Of a DNA stretch of 22,834 nucleotides, positions 8,266 to 18,660 are shown piece by piece. This DNA comes from Bondarzewia mesenterica. Lineage: Eukaryota > Basidiomycota > Agaricomycetes > Russulales > Bondarzewiaceae. Each line of letters begins with the position of its first letter. The first letter of the stretch is position 1. Under the pieces are notes generated by a model that was not told the origin of the DNA, did no database searches, and saw only the letters and a list, made by a program, of their open reading frames with translations. Made by a program: the position numbers and the translations under genes. Location: positions 1 through 22,834 of the forward strand of contig SGPL01000527.1 of NCBI GenBank assembly GCA_004802705.1. The letters are read 5' to 3'.

Positions 8266-10634
8266 GTACGTCGGCATTGACTACTTCCCATCCCCGCCGA
8301 AACGTTCAAAGTCGGCGGCGCAGACGGAGGCGCCAACGTTCGGGTCGATGCTCCATTCCCCCGAACTGTCTCTTCGCCTTCCATTCCCGATCCTCTCCTA
8401 CGGGCGATCTCTGCTCTTCTCTTCAGGCTCACTCCTTCGTCGTCGGGGATCGGCGCCTGGGCACGGGCGTGGGCAGCGGGTGGAGCAGGGCCATCGCGGG
8501 AAGGGCGGATCGAACCGCGCGGCTTGCGCTGGCCAATGTCTCTTCGTGTGCGAACCGTGATGCCTTGATCGGCCAGCGAACAGGACAGCGGCGTCGACTC
8601 TGTGAAGGATGAGCATGAAACTCTCCATGATCGATAGACGAAAAAAAGCTCACCTTCCATGCCGGGGAATGTCTTCGCCGTGCACACGGAGAACGGCGCG
8701 GAGAAGATGGACTTGACATGTTAGACATTCGATCTGTTAGAGAACGAATGTGAGTGACCGCATCATGGCGAAAAGAAAGGGATGGGTCTTGCCATCCTGG
8801 ACATAGAACGGCCCGTCAGTCCGAGACGCGTCCAAATGCGAAATGCGATCAACGACGCGATAACCTTCATTTATCATTGGATCTTTTGCCCGATAAGTCT
8901 CTGTTATGTATACGGAAAACCAAAAACCAAACACAGAGATTCATGGTACGCGAACAACAGACTCCCCATTTTTTCTATCAGCCATGACAGAGACAGCCCG
9001 CACGATCTACAAAACCCTCGCATCCCCCACACGAACATTGTAGATTCCGAAGCAAACCGCTCACCTTCATCCAATGCAACTCCGTATTGTCGTGCGGCTT
9101 CGCAAAGCTCCTGCGCTCGCCCTCGACAGGGCTCCTTGAACAACCAACCACACCACCACCCGGATCACCCTTAACTTCCAACTCCTGACTAGTCTGGCCA
9201 ACCACCATCCATCCCTCGCGTCGTATACTCAGATAGCCCTAAAACCTCCCGTCACTCTCCCCCGCGTGCCAAAATCCCTCCGGACGCCCCTCAGATGTTG
9301 TTCAAGCTTGCAACGGCATTGACGAATTGGACGGGGAGAGGAGGATAATATGGAGGGCTGACGGCAGGATAATGGAGGTTAGGGAAAAAGAAGGGCGAAC
9401 GACGGGCAGCTCGAGACCCTCGATTCACACGCAATAATGCGGATTGCTATCGAACATCATGCGGTGGTGAAAGATTCAGAAGCTCGAGAGTCGAGTTTGG
9501 GGACATCTGCGTATGGAGTTGAATCGGTAGCCCAGTGAGTGCGCATATGTATAAATTGTATGTTACAGTTGATGCTCACGCGGCGTTCGTTTTGTTTGCC
9601 CGGAAGTGACATCGTATACACAATCGATATGCATCGCTGAGCACTTGCCAACACCGTCGACTTCAGCTCGTGATATGATATCACGCAGAGAGAGTTAGAC
9701 ACGTTGCGAGTCGTGTCCGAGTGATTCGCTGATGTGACCTGTCCTCATTCCCCAAAATCCCTCTCCTATCTCACAGACGAAAGCCGGTCCTGCGCACAAA
9801 CGGATTCCTGCACCAGGTGCGCATTTCGTATGAGCCCCCTCGTTGTTCCTTCATGGCATCGTACTTATCATGCTCACTCCTTCAAGAGACTCGTCCTTGG
9901 AAGTTTCGTTCGTCCGCGATCTCATATGATAACATTTCCTGCACTTACAATGCAGCAGCAGAAACCTAAAATTTTGTTTCGAATTAATCCGAGGCCTCCA
10001 TCCTTATGCTGCTGGAATGCAGGACAATGGACCTGTGATTTACCGTTGTGCGGAGGCCGAGGAGATCAGTTGACATCTGTGCACACACCAAGTTCCCTGG
10101 TGAGGCCGATTAGCACTTTAACCGATAGAAGAAAATGCGGGCATACAGGAGAGATACGACCGAGGCGAGCATGCATGGAGAAGGTGGCGCTCGCGGAACA
10201 CGCGGTGTGATTGAACGGGTGGGTCAAGACGTAGAAGTCTGTCAAAGTGAGCGAACGCTCGGTGATTGAGACCGAAGGAGCGAGCAAACGCTAGAGACCA
10301 GAGATGGCGATGCGAAAGTCGATATATTTCGGAAGTCGGTATATCGCGCGAACGTACCAAATGTACGTACCTTATGAAGGTTGCGGCGTCGTCTTCGTCT
10401 ATGGAGAGTTTGTGTGTATTCCCACCTTTCGCATCAATCCATACCGCACATTGAACCTTACATTCATATATTATGCCTTCAAACTCTCGGACAACGCGTC
10501 CACAAATGTCGTGTGTCAGAATGTATGGATAGACGTCAACTTTGGAACCCGGCGGGGTGCCCAACATGACAGTTCGAGGACAGGGACAGACGGACGGCCA
10601 AAGAGCCACATGGGATTGCACATGGCGGGGTAAC
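8266..10634. other. Spacer without a supported gene
   Basis: Several moderately long open frames exist but overlap each other on both strands: minus 8088-8687 (199 codons), plus 8782-9174 (130), plus 9734-10210 (158), minus 10118-10621 (167) and plus 10304-10633 (109). None shows a domain, repeat or motif I recognise, and none has convincing intron-linked extensions. The minus-strand segment KEPCRGRAQELCEAARQYG (about 9090-9145) followed by a GTGAG donor has a protein-like look but stands alone. The final ~100 bp would hold the 3' untranslated region of the NACHT-ankyrin gene. Confidence 0.5.
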
Positions 10635-13600
10635 TCACATTGCTGAGCCCATCTCCCTACAGATCAATTCCGCCCCGTTCTCCAACAGAAGCCTCATGAT
10701 GTTCTTGTGATCGCCAGACAACGCCGCATGCAGCGCATCCCCGAATTGGTCCCCCTGCGCGTGGACATCCGCGCCGTTCACCAGCAGCAGTCGCACGACG
10801 GGCTCATGACCGCGAAACGACGCCGCCTGCAGCGCGCTCCCGTAGTAACCCCCCTGCATGTTGATGTCCGCGCCGTTCTCCAGCAGCAGTCGCACGACAA
10901 CCTCATAACCGCGAGATGACGCCGTCTGCAGCGCGCTCCCGTAGAAGTCCCCCTGCACATTGTTGACGTTGGCGCCATTCTCAAGCAGCAGCCGCACGAT
11001 GGTAGAACAACCGCCATCTGACGCCGCACACAGCGCATCCATGTATTCGCCTCCCTGCGCATTGACGTCTGCGCCGTTCTCCAGCAACAGCTTCACGATG
11101 GCCTCATGACCCGAAAACGACGCCGCCTGCAGTGCATTCCCATGGAAGCCCCCCTGCGCGTTGATGTCCGCGCCGTTCTCCAGCAGCAGTCGCACGACAG
11201 CCTCATAACCGTGAAACGCTGCCATCTGCAGTACGTTCCCGTAGTAGCCCTCCTGCGTGTTGACGTCCGCGCCGTACTCTAGCAGCAGTTGCGCGATGGC
11301 CTCATTACCATGAGACAACGCCGCCAGCAGCACATTGTCGAACAAGCCACCCTGCGCATGGACGTCGGCGCCATTCTCAAGCAGCAAACGTACAACAGAG
11401 ATATTCGACGCCGCCTGCAGTGCATTCCTGTAGAAGCCCCCCTGCACATTGACGTTGGCGCCATTCTCAAGCAGCAGCCGCACGATGGTGGAATGACCGC
11501 CATCCGATGCTGCGCACAGCGCATCCATGTTTTTGCCTCCCTGCGCGTTGACGTCTGCGCCATTCTCCAGCAACAGCTTCACGGTGGCCTCATGACCGCC
11601 AGACGATGCCGCCTGCAGCGCATTCCCGTAGCAGCCGCCCTGCATGTTAACATCTGCGCCATTTTCCAATAGTAGATGCACGACGACGGAATGACCGCGA
11701 AACGATGCCGCCTGCAGTGCATTCGCATAGCTGCCTGGCGCGTTGACGTCCGCGCCGTTCTCCAGCAACAGCTTCACGATGGCCTCATGACCGCCATCCG
11801 ACGCCATTTTTAGTGCATTCCCGTGGAAGCCCGCCTGCGTGTTGACGGCCGCGCCATTCTCCAGTAACAGCTTCACGATGGCCTCGCAACCGCGAGACGA
11901 CGCCACCTGCAGCGCATTTCCATAATGGCCCACTTGCGCGTTGACATCCGCACCGTTCTCCAGCAGCAGACGCACGACGGCTTCGTGATCGCGAGACGAT
12001 GCCGCCAGCAGTGGATACCCATATTCAAACCCCTGCCCGTGTGCGTCCGCGCCGTTCTCCAGCAGCAGATGTACGATGGCCTCATGACCACCAGATGATG
12101 CTGCCTGCAGTGCGGATTGGTAGTAGCCGTAGTGGCCCTCCTGCGCCTTCACGTCCACGCCATTCTCCAGTAGCAGGAGTACCATATCTTCGAGCCCAAG
12201 AAGTGAGGCATAGTATATTGGAGATGGAATGTTCTGCTGTGAAAACCTCCATTCTGGAATTTGATAAGGATCAGCGGGGTTGAAGGTTCGAATCCAATTA
12301 CGAAACTTGACGTTTGGACTTCGGAATAGTTCTGCAACCAGTTTACTATCATTGTCGCAAGGTCTATAGTGATCTACCCAGAACCGAGCTGCATAATCAG
12401 CTAGTGGAAAATGCTCGGGAGTGCTAGCATCCACGCAATCAGGCTTGTCGAATTGCAGGAGGTATGCCAGACAAGTCTGAGAGATGAATGCATGGGCAAG
12501 TCTTTCATCGACACTGAAAGCTGAAGTCGACCTGGTCCGGATGCGTCCCGAGATCAAGTACTCTTTCACTGAGAAATGAGCCAACTGAACCGTTTGATTT
12601 GAATCCCCACTCGAAGTTGTGATGAGGCTTGAACAAATGCCAAGCACTGCACGTAAGTCGGGAGGCCGATCACGAGGGTCGAATCGAGCGAGTTCGTCGT
12701 CAAAATTGACCGCGAGGACTTCACCAAGTTCTCTGATTGTCGGAGGACGTAGGGAAAATGCGAGCCACTGCAGGATTCTGTGAGCATATTCACTGTGATG
12801 ACTGCGAATGCCATTCAGAATGCGATCATAGGTCGCATCCAGTGTCTTTGGCAGATCATTCAAAGCTTTGGTCAGTGCACGTCGATTGACACAGTCTCGC
12901 AGAATATCAATCTGACAATAAACCCAGCGAAACCTTCAGCATGTCAGTACTCTGTCCTCCACAGCGATCAAAAAGTCCGACTCACATTCCGTTGCCACGG
13001 TCGACGAGAGCTGCCTCGATCTCTGCCTGTACCTCTGTTTCCCACATGTCGAAGTCTCGGTGAAGTACGTCCCGAACATACATGCGAACGTCTTGATCAA
13101 CAAGAGCACTTTCGAGACAGATCTTGTACGATACCCGAGACTCGAAAGACTTCACGATGTCCATTTCCGGTCGACTGGTAGCCATTATGTGTAGGTTGGC
13201 AAGCTTCAAACCAACCAGCATCTCCACGAAGGGCAGAAGACGTTCTCGTTCTGTGCATTCATCGACAGCATCAAGAACGACATAAGCATGCCGAAAGAGA
13301 CCAAGTATGTCTCTGAGAGTCGCGGTAAGACCAGCCACGGTCGGACGCTGCCTGCCCTTCTGACTCTCGGCGTAAAGTCTCTCCAACGCCAGCGGTGAGT
13401 TGATGCATACAGAAGAGAACTGGGTGACCAAAGAACTCAACAGACTTTGATGCCGCTGCTTCTCTGGGTCGGCGAAGTCAAAGTAGAAAAAAGCGACCGC
13501 TAGCGACAGATCTGCTTTGCAGTCGCGCTCAAGATCTTCGATGATGGTAGAGCTTCCGATGCCTGTCAGCGACGTCCATCCCTCGAACACATATAATGCA

Positions 13601-14984
13601 CACCATAATACACTTTTTCCGCACCCGGCTGCGTGATCAGTCAGAATATGACAAACATCGAGCACCGTGTCAGAGGACGTACGAATGCCATGAATCCAAA
13701 GGAACGAAGGAGCGTCTGCCTTCCAGGCCATAAACTGATCTTCTTCCAAAATCCAACAGCCAGTCCCCTCTTGTCGCTTCTCCAAGGCATCGTGATAATT
13801 CTCGAATGGGTTCGGGGCGGACAGCCATCTGTGAATATCTGAACGATGGTTATCATCTAAACAAGAACGTGAGTTTCAGATATGTTATTCCCTGACTGGA
13901 TCGACTCGTGATGGAACATACTCATGACCGCGTCGATTGCTGCTTGATTGGAAGCACCTGCGGCGATCGGATTCTGAGTAACTGTGTGCGGGACCGCTGG
14001 CAAGATTACGGACTCACTGATTATTCTCTCTATATCTTGACCTATTGCCATCCTGAACGCCTCCTTCATGTCAGCCTCTGCGCTCTGGGAAGCTAGAATA
14101 GCAGGTGAACGTCAGCTGCGTCGTAAAACCCTACGATATATTGGGGGACGGAACTTCTCGTTAGCTTCTCTAAATTTTCCAATATCTCATTGGTAACCGA
14201 CAGAGTGACCGCGGTCACCACTCGATTCTCTTGCCGAGTTAATCGATCCATCTTGGCCAACGCCTCCTGAACATCCTTGTTCTTGCCGATGAGACTTTTG
14301 AAGTATCTCTCTGGACAGGCAGGCATGAATGCGCTGAGGTGAGACGGCATGCGACCGACTCACCGACTCGGTTCTCTTTGACCGACTTTGTGACCAGCCC
14401 CAAGATCGTAAGCAGATGAGCAAGCACCTTGACAATCATCTCTTTTATAGGGCGCGTTATGTCGTGGTCAAGATGGACCTTGAAGCGATCCAGGAAATCG
14501 TCCAGATCCTGTAGGATCTGGATGATCGAGTCGTAGTTCGAGCTGACACCTTCGGCGGCCTGACGAAAGCCTCGTAAGCCATTGAGTGGTCTCAAGCAGC
14601 GCGACATGTTTTACGCACACGGAGCAACACCACAACGGCTCCGAATATCGCCGTTGACGGAGGAAATGCCTGATTATCCAGAAGTCAATGCCTCGTCGGT
14701 AATCTGTCCGAATCAGAGCGTACTAGGCTGGCGCCAAGCCCCACCGCTTCCGCGAACGAGCAGACCACCTGGAGTATCGGCTTCAACACGTCCCTGACCT
14801 TCTCTCCTGACTTGCAATGCTCGTTAAACCTCTTCTGTTCTTCATCGACCAGCTTGAGAACGGCATCGGGAGAATCGACCCTCGCAAAGAGAGAACTCGA
14901 AGACAGATCGATCTTGATACCGATGTCGGACTCGTATTTACGGATGGCTTCTTGCCAAATGGTGTGAAACTGAAATTTTGCCAT
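10635..14984 (-). CDS. Goodbye-NACHT-ankyrin STAND receptor (NLR-like), 1316 aa
   Basis: Eight exons on the minus strand: 14984-14724, 14669-14619, 14559-14364, 14310-14155, 14092-13922, 13856-13683, 13628-12986 and 12933-10635, with introns of 52-65 nt. Total coding length is 3951 nt with no stop before the end. Residues ~10-220 match the Goodbye domain of fungal STAND proteins (start MAKFQFHTIW; SPDAVLKLVDE, LGLVTKSVKEN, IGKNKDVQEALAKMDRLT). A linker ending RWLSAPNPFENYHDALEKR leads into NACHT: Walker A GIPGCGKS at ~335-342, whose Pro codon is split by an intron, and Walker B YVVLDAVDEC at ~452-461. A winged-helix-like region follows (LPKTLDATYDRIL, AHFSVKEYL). Residues ~790-1310 are 16 ankyrin units with core LLLENGADVNAQGG. 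Proteins of this build are thought to sense non-self or damage in the cytoplasm and oligomerise through NACHT. Exon 4's donor (GTTCCG at 14154) is weak and is the least certain boundary. A GTGAGT overlaps the stop, so an extra 3' exon is possible. Confidence 0.9.
10650..12225 (-). repeat. Array of 16 near-identical ankyrin-coding repeats
   Basis: A DNA-level tandem array of about 99-102-bp units inside the last exon. Each unit encodes roughly NALQAASSGGHEAIVKLLLE followed by NGADVNAQGG.YG. Units are unusually alike. Higher-order copying is visible: the unusual pair with the junction MDALCAASDGG occurs twice, 486 bp apart (GCATCCATGT at 11035 and 11521). One unit (about 11380-11470) lacks several residues of the helix-turn. 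This pattern is the 'high internal conservation' known for repeat domains of some fungal NLRs, where units are shuffled by recombination. Confidence 0.92.
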
Positions 14985-15729
14985 GCAGCAGTGCTTTAGC
15001 GAAAGAATGCAAGGTGATGTGTGTGGATGTGAGAGACGAAAGATTAGAGAGTGGCTGAAGCAAGGTCTGTTGGGCGTCAAACGGGAGCGTGGCCAGAAGC
15101 AAGGATAGAAGCAAGGTACGCACAGACCATGCTATGTTGGATGCTAATGATGAGCTCGAGCACAATCGCAATGTCCGGAGGTGCGCGCCTTGAACGACCA
15201 GCGATAGCCGATGATGCAAGTGTAACACGCATTTCAATGTGATCGCAAGAGGGGAATAGGTTGAGAAAAGCGCGAGTATCCTGCTGTCCTTGTCACATGC
15301 ATAGACGAGTCAGCGCTGGTTTGAGAAAAAGCATCGATAATACTAGGTACCACAAGCTAAAACAACCGCTAATTGCCGTTAACGAGTCGGATATCTCGAC
15401 CGCAACGCACGAGGACTTCTATGTGCTTCCAGGAATCACCAGGATACTTACTGATCGTCAATCCGACGGGTCGAAGTAGTGCACAATGGCAGTACTTACT
15501 GGGATTGAAACATTGTTTTCTGACAATGTCTGACAAACTGAAGTTTGAACGTTGAACGAGGTTGAGCGTTGAATATCAAAATATCATTTATTTTCCTCGG
15601 GACATCACATGATATTAGATCAGAATTTTCGCAGGTTGGCGGGCGCGATTGTTGTAAGTACCTGGGGTGTTGTTATCGCCGTCTCATACCAAACATTCGT
15701 AGCATCTAGACGATGCTGTGACCTGTCGC
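14985..15729. other. Upstream region of the NACHT-ankyrin gene, no gene seen
   Basis: Contains the promoter side of the minus-strand receptor gene. Only short overlapping open frames are present and none is recognisable. I cannot name a specific promoter element. Confidence 0.5.
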
Positions 15730-16120
15730 TACGTTTCACGCAGCAGTCGAGTGCACGTCGGCATCAGTCTCAGACCATTTTGCCTCCGCCAGGGACTGGG
15801 CTCGGTGTACAGATGGGATCCACGAGTCAGCTCTCGAGTCTATCAGTCTGCCATTGGACTGCTGCCTCTGATCGCTACTATGCTCGGATTCAATTTGCAG
15901 TGTCGTCAAGAAGGACTCAGTTCCCGAAGTGATGGCCTGGTTGGCGACGCTGCGGCTTGTGCGATTCGATTTGGTCAATTGGATAAAGCCGTCGAATTTC
16001 CTCAAGGAAGGCCGGGCGACTTTCTGGACGCAGGCTCTGCAGCCTCGGACCCACTGGACGAACTCCGAAAAGCCGCACCCAAACTTGCCCGAAAATTGGA
16101 GGGTATGATCTCAGCAGGGA
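15730..16120 (+). pseudogene. TPR-CHAT relic: end of TPR region to CHAT linker
   Basis: The plus strand encodes, in two frames, AAVECTSASVSDHFASARDW, ARCTDGIHESALE, then after a one-base loss YQSAIGLLPLIATMLGFNLQ, SRSDGLVGDAAACAIRFGQL and DKAVEF, ending near DELRKAAPKLARKLEGM. These line up with the linker between TPR units and CHAT domain in both larger copies (for example SRSDGLARDAAACAIRSG and ARRTDGIHESALEAYQAAI). The signature LEEGRAIFWSQAL is corrupted here (FPQGRPGDFLDAG), and no CHAT His or Cys motif follows. It is an isolated fragment, on the opposite strand to the other copies. Confidence 0.85.
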
Positions 16121-16189
16121 TTTTACCAGACCGGAGTGACCGACGTTGCAGATAGATCGCCCTTGGGGTTGACAATCACATTCATGGTG

Positions 16190-16472
16190 GTAAACGAGGT
16201 TCGGCGTCGTATTAACGATGTCGATGAGGGCGGAGGAGTCGGTGGCGATAGAATATAATTCGACGAGCATGTTCTCCAAGGTACGCGAGGATGGCATTGG
16301 TTGGAATGATCCAAAGGTTCCTAGGAGGTCGAGCCACTGACGGCATGCTGAGATTGCACCCTCTATATCTGTCAACGGACCTTGCTTTGAAACAGCGTGT
16401 AAAGTGCATGGGAAAGGTTGTGAAGCGAGCTTGACCGGTTTGGATGTGGTTCAGGGCGCAAGTCAACTGATT
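16190..16472 (-). pseudogene. TPR-unit relic
   Basis: On the minus strand the frames give LRPEPHPNRSSSLHNLSHAL followed by YTLFQSK, then after a shift LTDIEGAISACRQWLDLLG and LENMLVELYSIATDSSALID. The HPNRSSSLHNLS and DIEGAISACRQ..DLL words are the conserved core of the TPR units seen at 3880-4690. There are frameshifts and no flanking gene structure. It lies tail to tail with the plus-strand relic at 15730-16120, so the two come from different copies or from an inversion. Confidence 0.7.
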
Positions 16473-17849
16473 ATCGACGAATGAGCACGTGGGGAGAAGG
16501 GGAGAATGATGACGACGCGAAATATGCTGGGTCAGAAACAATATGGGTAAGTGCCGGCCATTGAAAGGCGTTAGTGATCGAGAAAGAGACTAGAGATTGA
16601 GGCCTGTATATGAATACCCTGCAGTGGGCTGGGGAGCGACCAAAAGATAGCACAATGAAAGTCAAGCATCGAGAAGCATCGCAACATGCAAAGTGAGAAT
16701 GCAAGACTGGAGTGCCCGAGCGGTCCATCAAGGATGAAGTGAAAAGAAAGAAGGATGAACTGAAAAAGAGAAGAAGAAACAGAAGCTCAACTTGTGTCGC
16801 CGAGCGATTTCGACCTCGCCTCCCTTCAACCTGCTCAATCCCTTCCCATCCTCTTCAACAGCTAAGCCCCCATTAGCGTCCATCCCTCCTCATACCGACC
16901 TCCGTTCTATGCCCCTTGGTAGAAATCTGCCTTGGGCGCCCCGAGATACTGACCTGGAGTGCGATGTGCAAGAAATTATTCTCCCGGTGTGCAAATGCCT
17001 GGAGAAATGTGTACGTTCAGATTCGCCGAATCCCACCTCAGCGCTTGGGGAAAACAAGCTTGGCGCTTCACCCAGGAATGAAAGAGCAAAAGACGACTCA
17101 CAGAAAATTGGGCAGAATATCGAATAGGCATCATGTACTGTCGCGATCATCTCACCACCACGTAAATCTCCGCACCTATCACACAATGTATCAGCCTATG
17201 CGACCATAATGGGGAGCTCTCGGGTTTATGCGACGCACCTGAAGCTGTCGATGAGAGCAGAGGGTCGAGGGTCAGTAGCTTCTTGATTTTTGACGAGCAC
17301 CGGCAGGCGACGTGAGACGATAGGAAGAAGAGTTGAATCGGTGAGACGCCACGTGCACGGGTAGAAACTGGGATGCGTACTCACCGGCTACGTTGCATGA
17401 GATAGCGAACAGCCTTCCGAAATTGAGCAAGAAGGGAAATCTCGGGGAAGGAGGTATCACAGAATCGAAAGTATGCCTTGGAAAAGAAGGAATGCTTGTG
17501 CACATCGCACGTTGGTCGCACGAAAACCCTGTGCTGTGCTGGGGTGCGAGCAAAAGAAGAAATGTCGATGTGTGTTTCAAACATTCAAACGCATTGAAAG
17601 GATGAGACCAACAGAGTTCAAATTCTCGGAGATGGGAGCAGAGGTAGGTGCCACGGCGTCGCAGAAGGCAGCAACAGCGTCGTCCAAGTAGCCCGAATGT
17701 TGTGTCAGATTGTCCATGTCCATTGACATTTTTCCTAAATTTCTCGAAGAGAAGCAACGACTGGGATGATCCAAGGCTAACAGTTGAACCGAAGCACGAC
17801 ATGTGGTGAGGTAGCTTCCCACGAGATCAGATTTCTGGCATGCATTAAT
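16473..17849. other. Spacer without a supported gene
   Basis: Open frames are short or low-complexity, such as Ser/Pro-rich plus 16792-17127 and minus 17272-17802. None matches a family I know. The minus-strand stretch GYLDDAVAAFCDAVAP (about 17640-17690) is faintly TPR-like but too short to call. Two segments (about 16615-16655 and 17525-17560) look like diverged copies of each other. Confidence 0.45.
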
Positions 17850-18352
17850 TGGAAACGTCACTCAACTATGATAGCCAATGCCATTACTGTATCACGCGAT
17901 TCCAGCAGACGGGCGGAGCGATCGATTCGGACGAGGTCGTGTCGCTTCATCGGGCAACGCTCGAGCTGCGATCCGCTCACCACTCTACCGGTCCGTGTCC
18001 CACGACAATCTTGCTGTCAGTCTTATGGCCCGATTCGAGCATACGGGACGGCCTGTCAATTTGAACGAGGCCATTGTGCCGTTTGGACAAGGTCTTGAAC
18101 TGCGACCCGTGCCTCATCCCGATCGGCCTGCTTCTCTCAGCACCGTCGCCAGTAGCCCGTTTCAGGCCATTCAAGCCGACGTAAAACACTTGCCCCTCCG
18201 ACTTGGACGAGGCGGTCTCGTCGTATCACCAGATGCTCGAGCTGCTTTCCTCCAGCCATTCCGAACGATAAACTTTACTCAGCAGCCTCGCTTCCGTTCT
18301 CGGTACCCGATTGGTTGCCGTCGGACCTGCCTCGTCACGAGACGCTGGCGCT
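17850..18352 (+). pseudogene. TPR-unit relic, three or four units
   Basis: Read in shifting plus-strand frames, this gives ITRFQQTGGAIDSDEVVSLH and RATLELRSAHHS, then SVSHDNLAVSLMARFEHTGR followed by NLNEAIVPFGQGLELRPVPH and PDRPASLS, then DLDEAVSSYHQMLELLSSSH and, beyond a TAA, TLLSSLASVLGTRL. These are recognisable TPR units of the same kind as in the TPR-CHAT genes, with the HPDRPASLS and DLDEAVS words intact. At least three frame changes and one stop make it non-functional. No CHAT domain follows. Confidence 0.75.
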
Positions 18353-18435
18353 GCTAACCGGGTCCTATTCCCTCCGACCGAGCTCTCTTAATAATCTGAC
18401 GATATGCTGAGAACACGGTACAGTCCTACAGATCA

Positions 18436-18660
18436 TCTGCCTGACCTCGACGAAAGCTATCACGGTACGCCATGCATCCCTCATCGCTGGCTTTGGGCCA
18501 TCTGAGTTACTGCTTGGCTTCCGGTAGTATGGTCTGCATGCTCGTGGACAAGTGCCTACGAACCCAGCAACGCATCTGTTTGGATGAGGCCGTCACCATT
18601 TTTCGTAGTGCGGTAGATTCACGATGTATGGGAGGCGGTTTCGTGCATCAATTGGGGAGT
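18436..18660 (+). pseudogene. Weak TPR-unit relic
   Basis: The plus-strand frame SSLALGHLSYCLAS and then RICLDEAVTIFRSAVDSR resembles one more unit of the TPR array; LDEAVT.FRSA is the helix A core. It probably belongs to the same decayed copy as 17850-18352, after further loss. Identification rests on a short motif only. Confidence 0.5.

Noticed and set aside
8088..8687. 199-codon minus-strand open frame
   Set aside because: It runs antisense through the AAA ATPase relic and then through Arg/Ser/Pro-rich GC-rich sequence; no domain recognised.
10304..10633. 109-codon plus-strand frame with a protein-like hydrophobic pattern
   Set aside because: It is antisense to another open frame of 167 codons, has no family match I recognise and ends at the 3' end of the receptor gene; evidence is too thin for a gene call.
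10778..12283. Many open frames of 60-130 codons on both strands across the ankyrin array
   Set aside because: They are shadows of the periodic ankyrin-coding repeats in other frames.
16708..16735. TGGAGTGCCCGAGCGGTC, resembling the 5' part of a tRNA-Leu/Ser
   Set aside because: No matching anticodon arm, T arm or acceptor 3' half follows.
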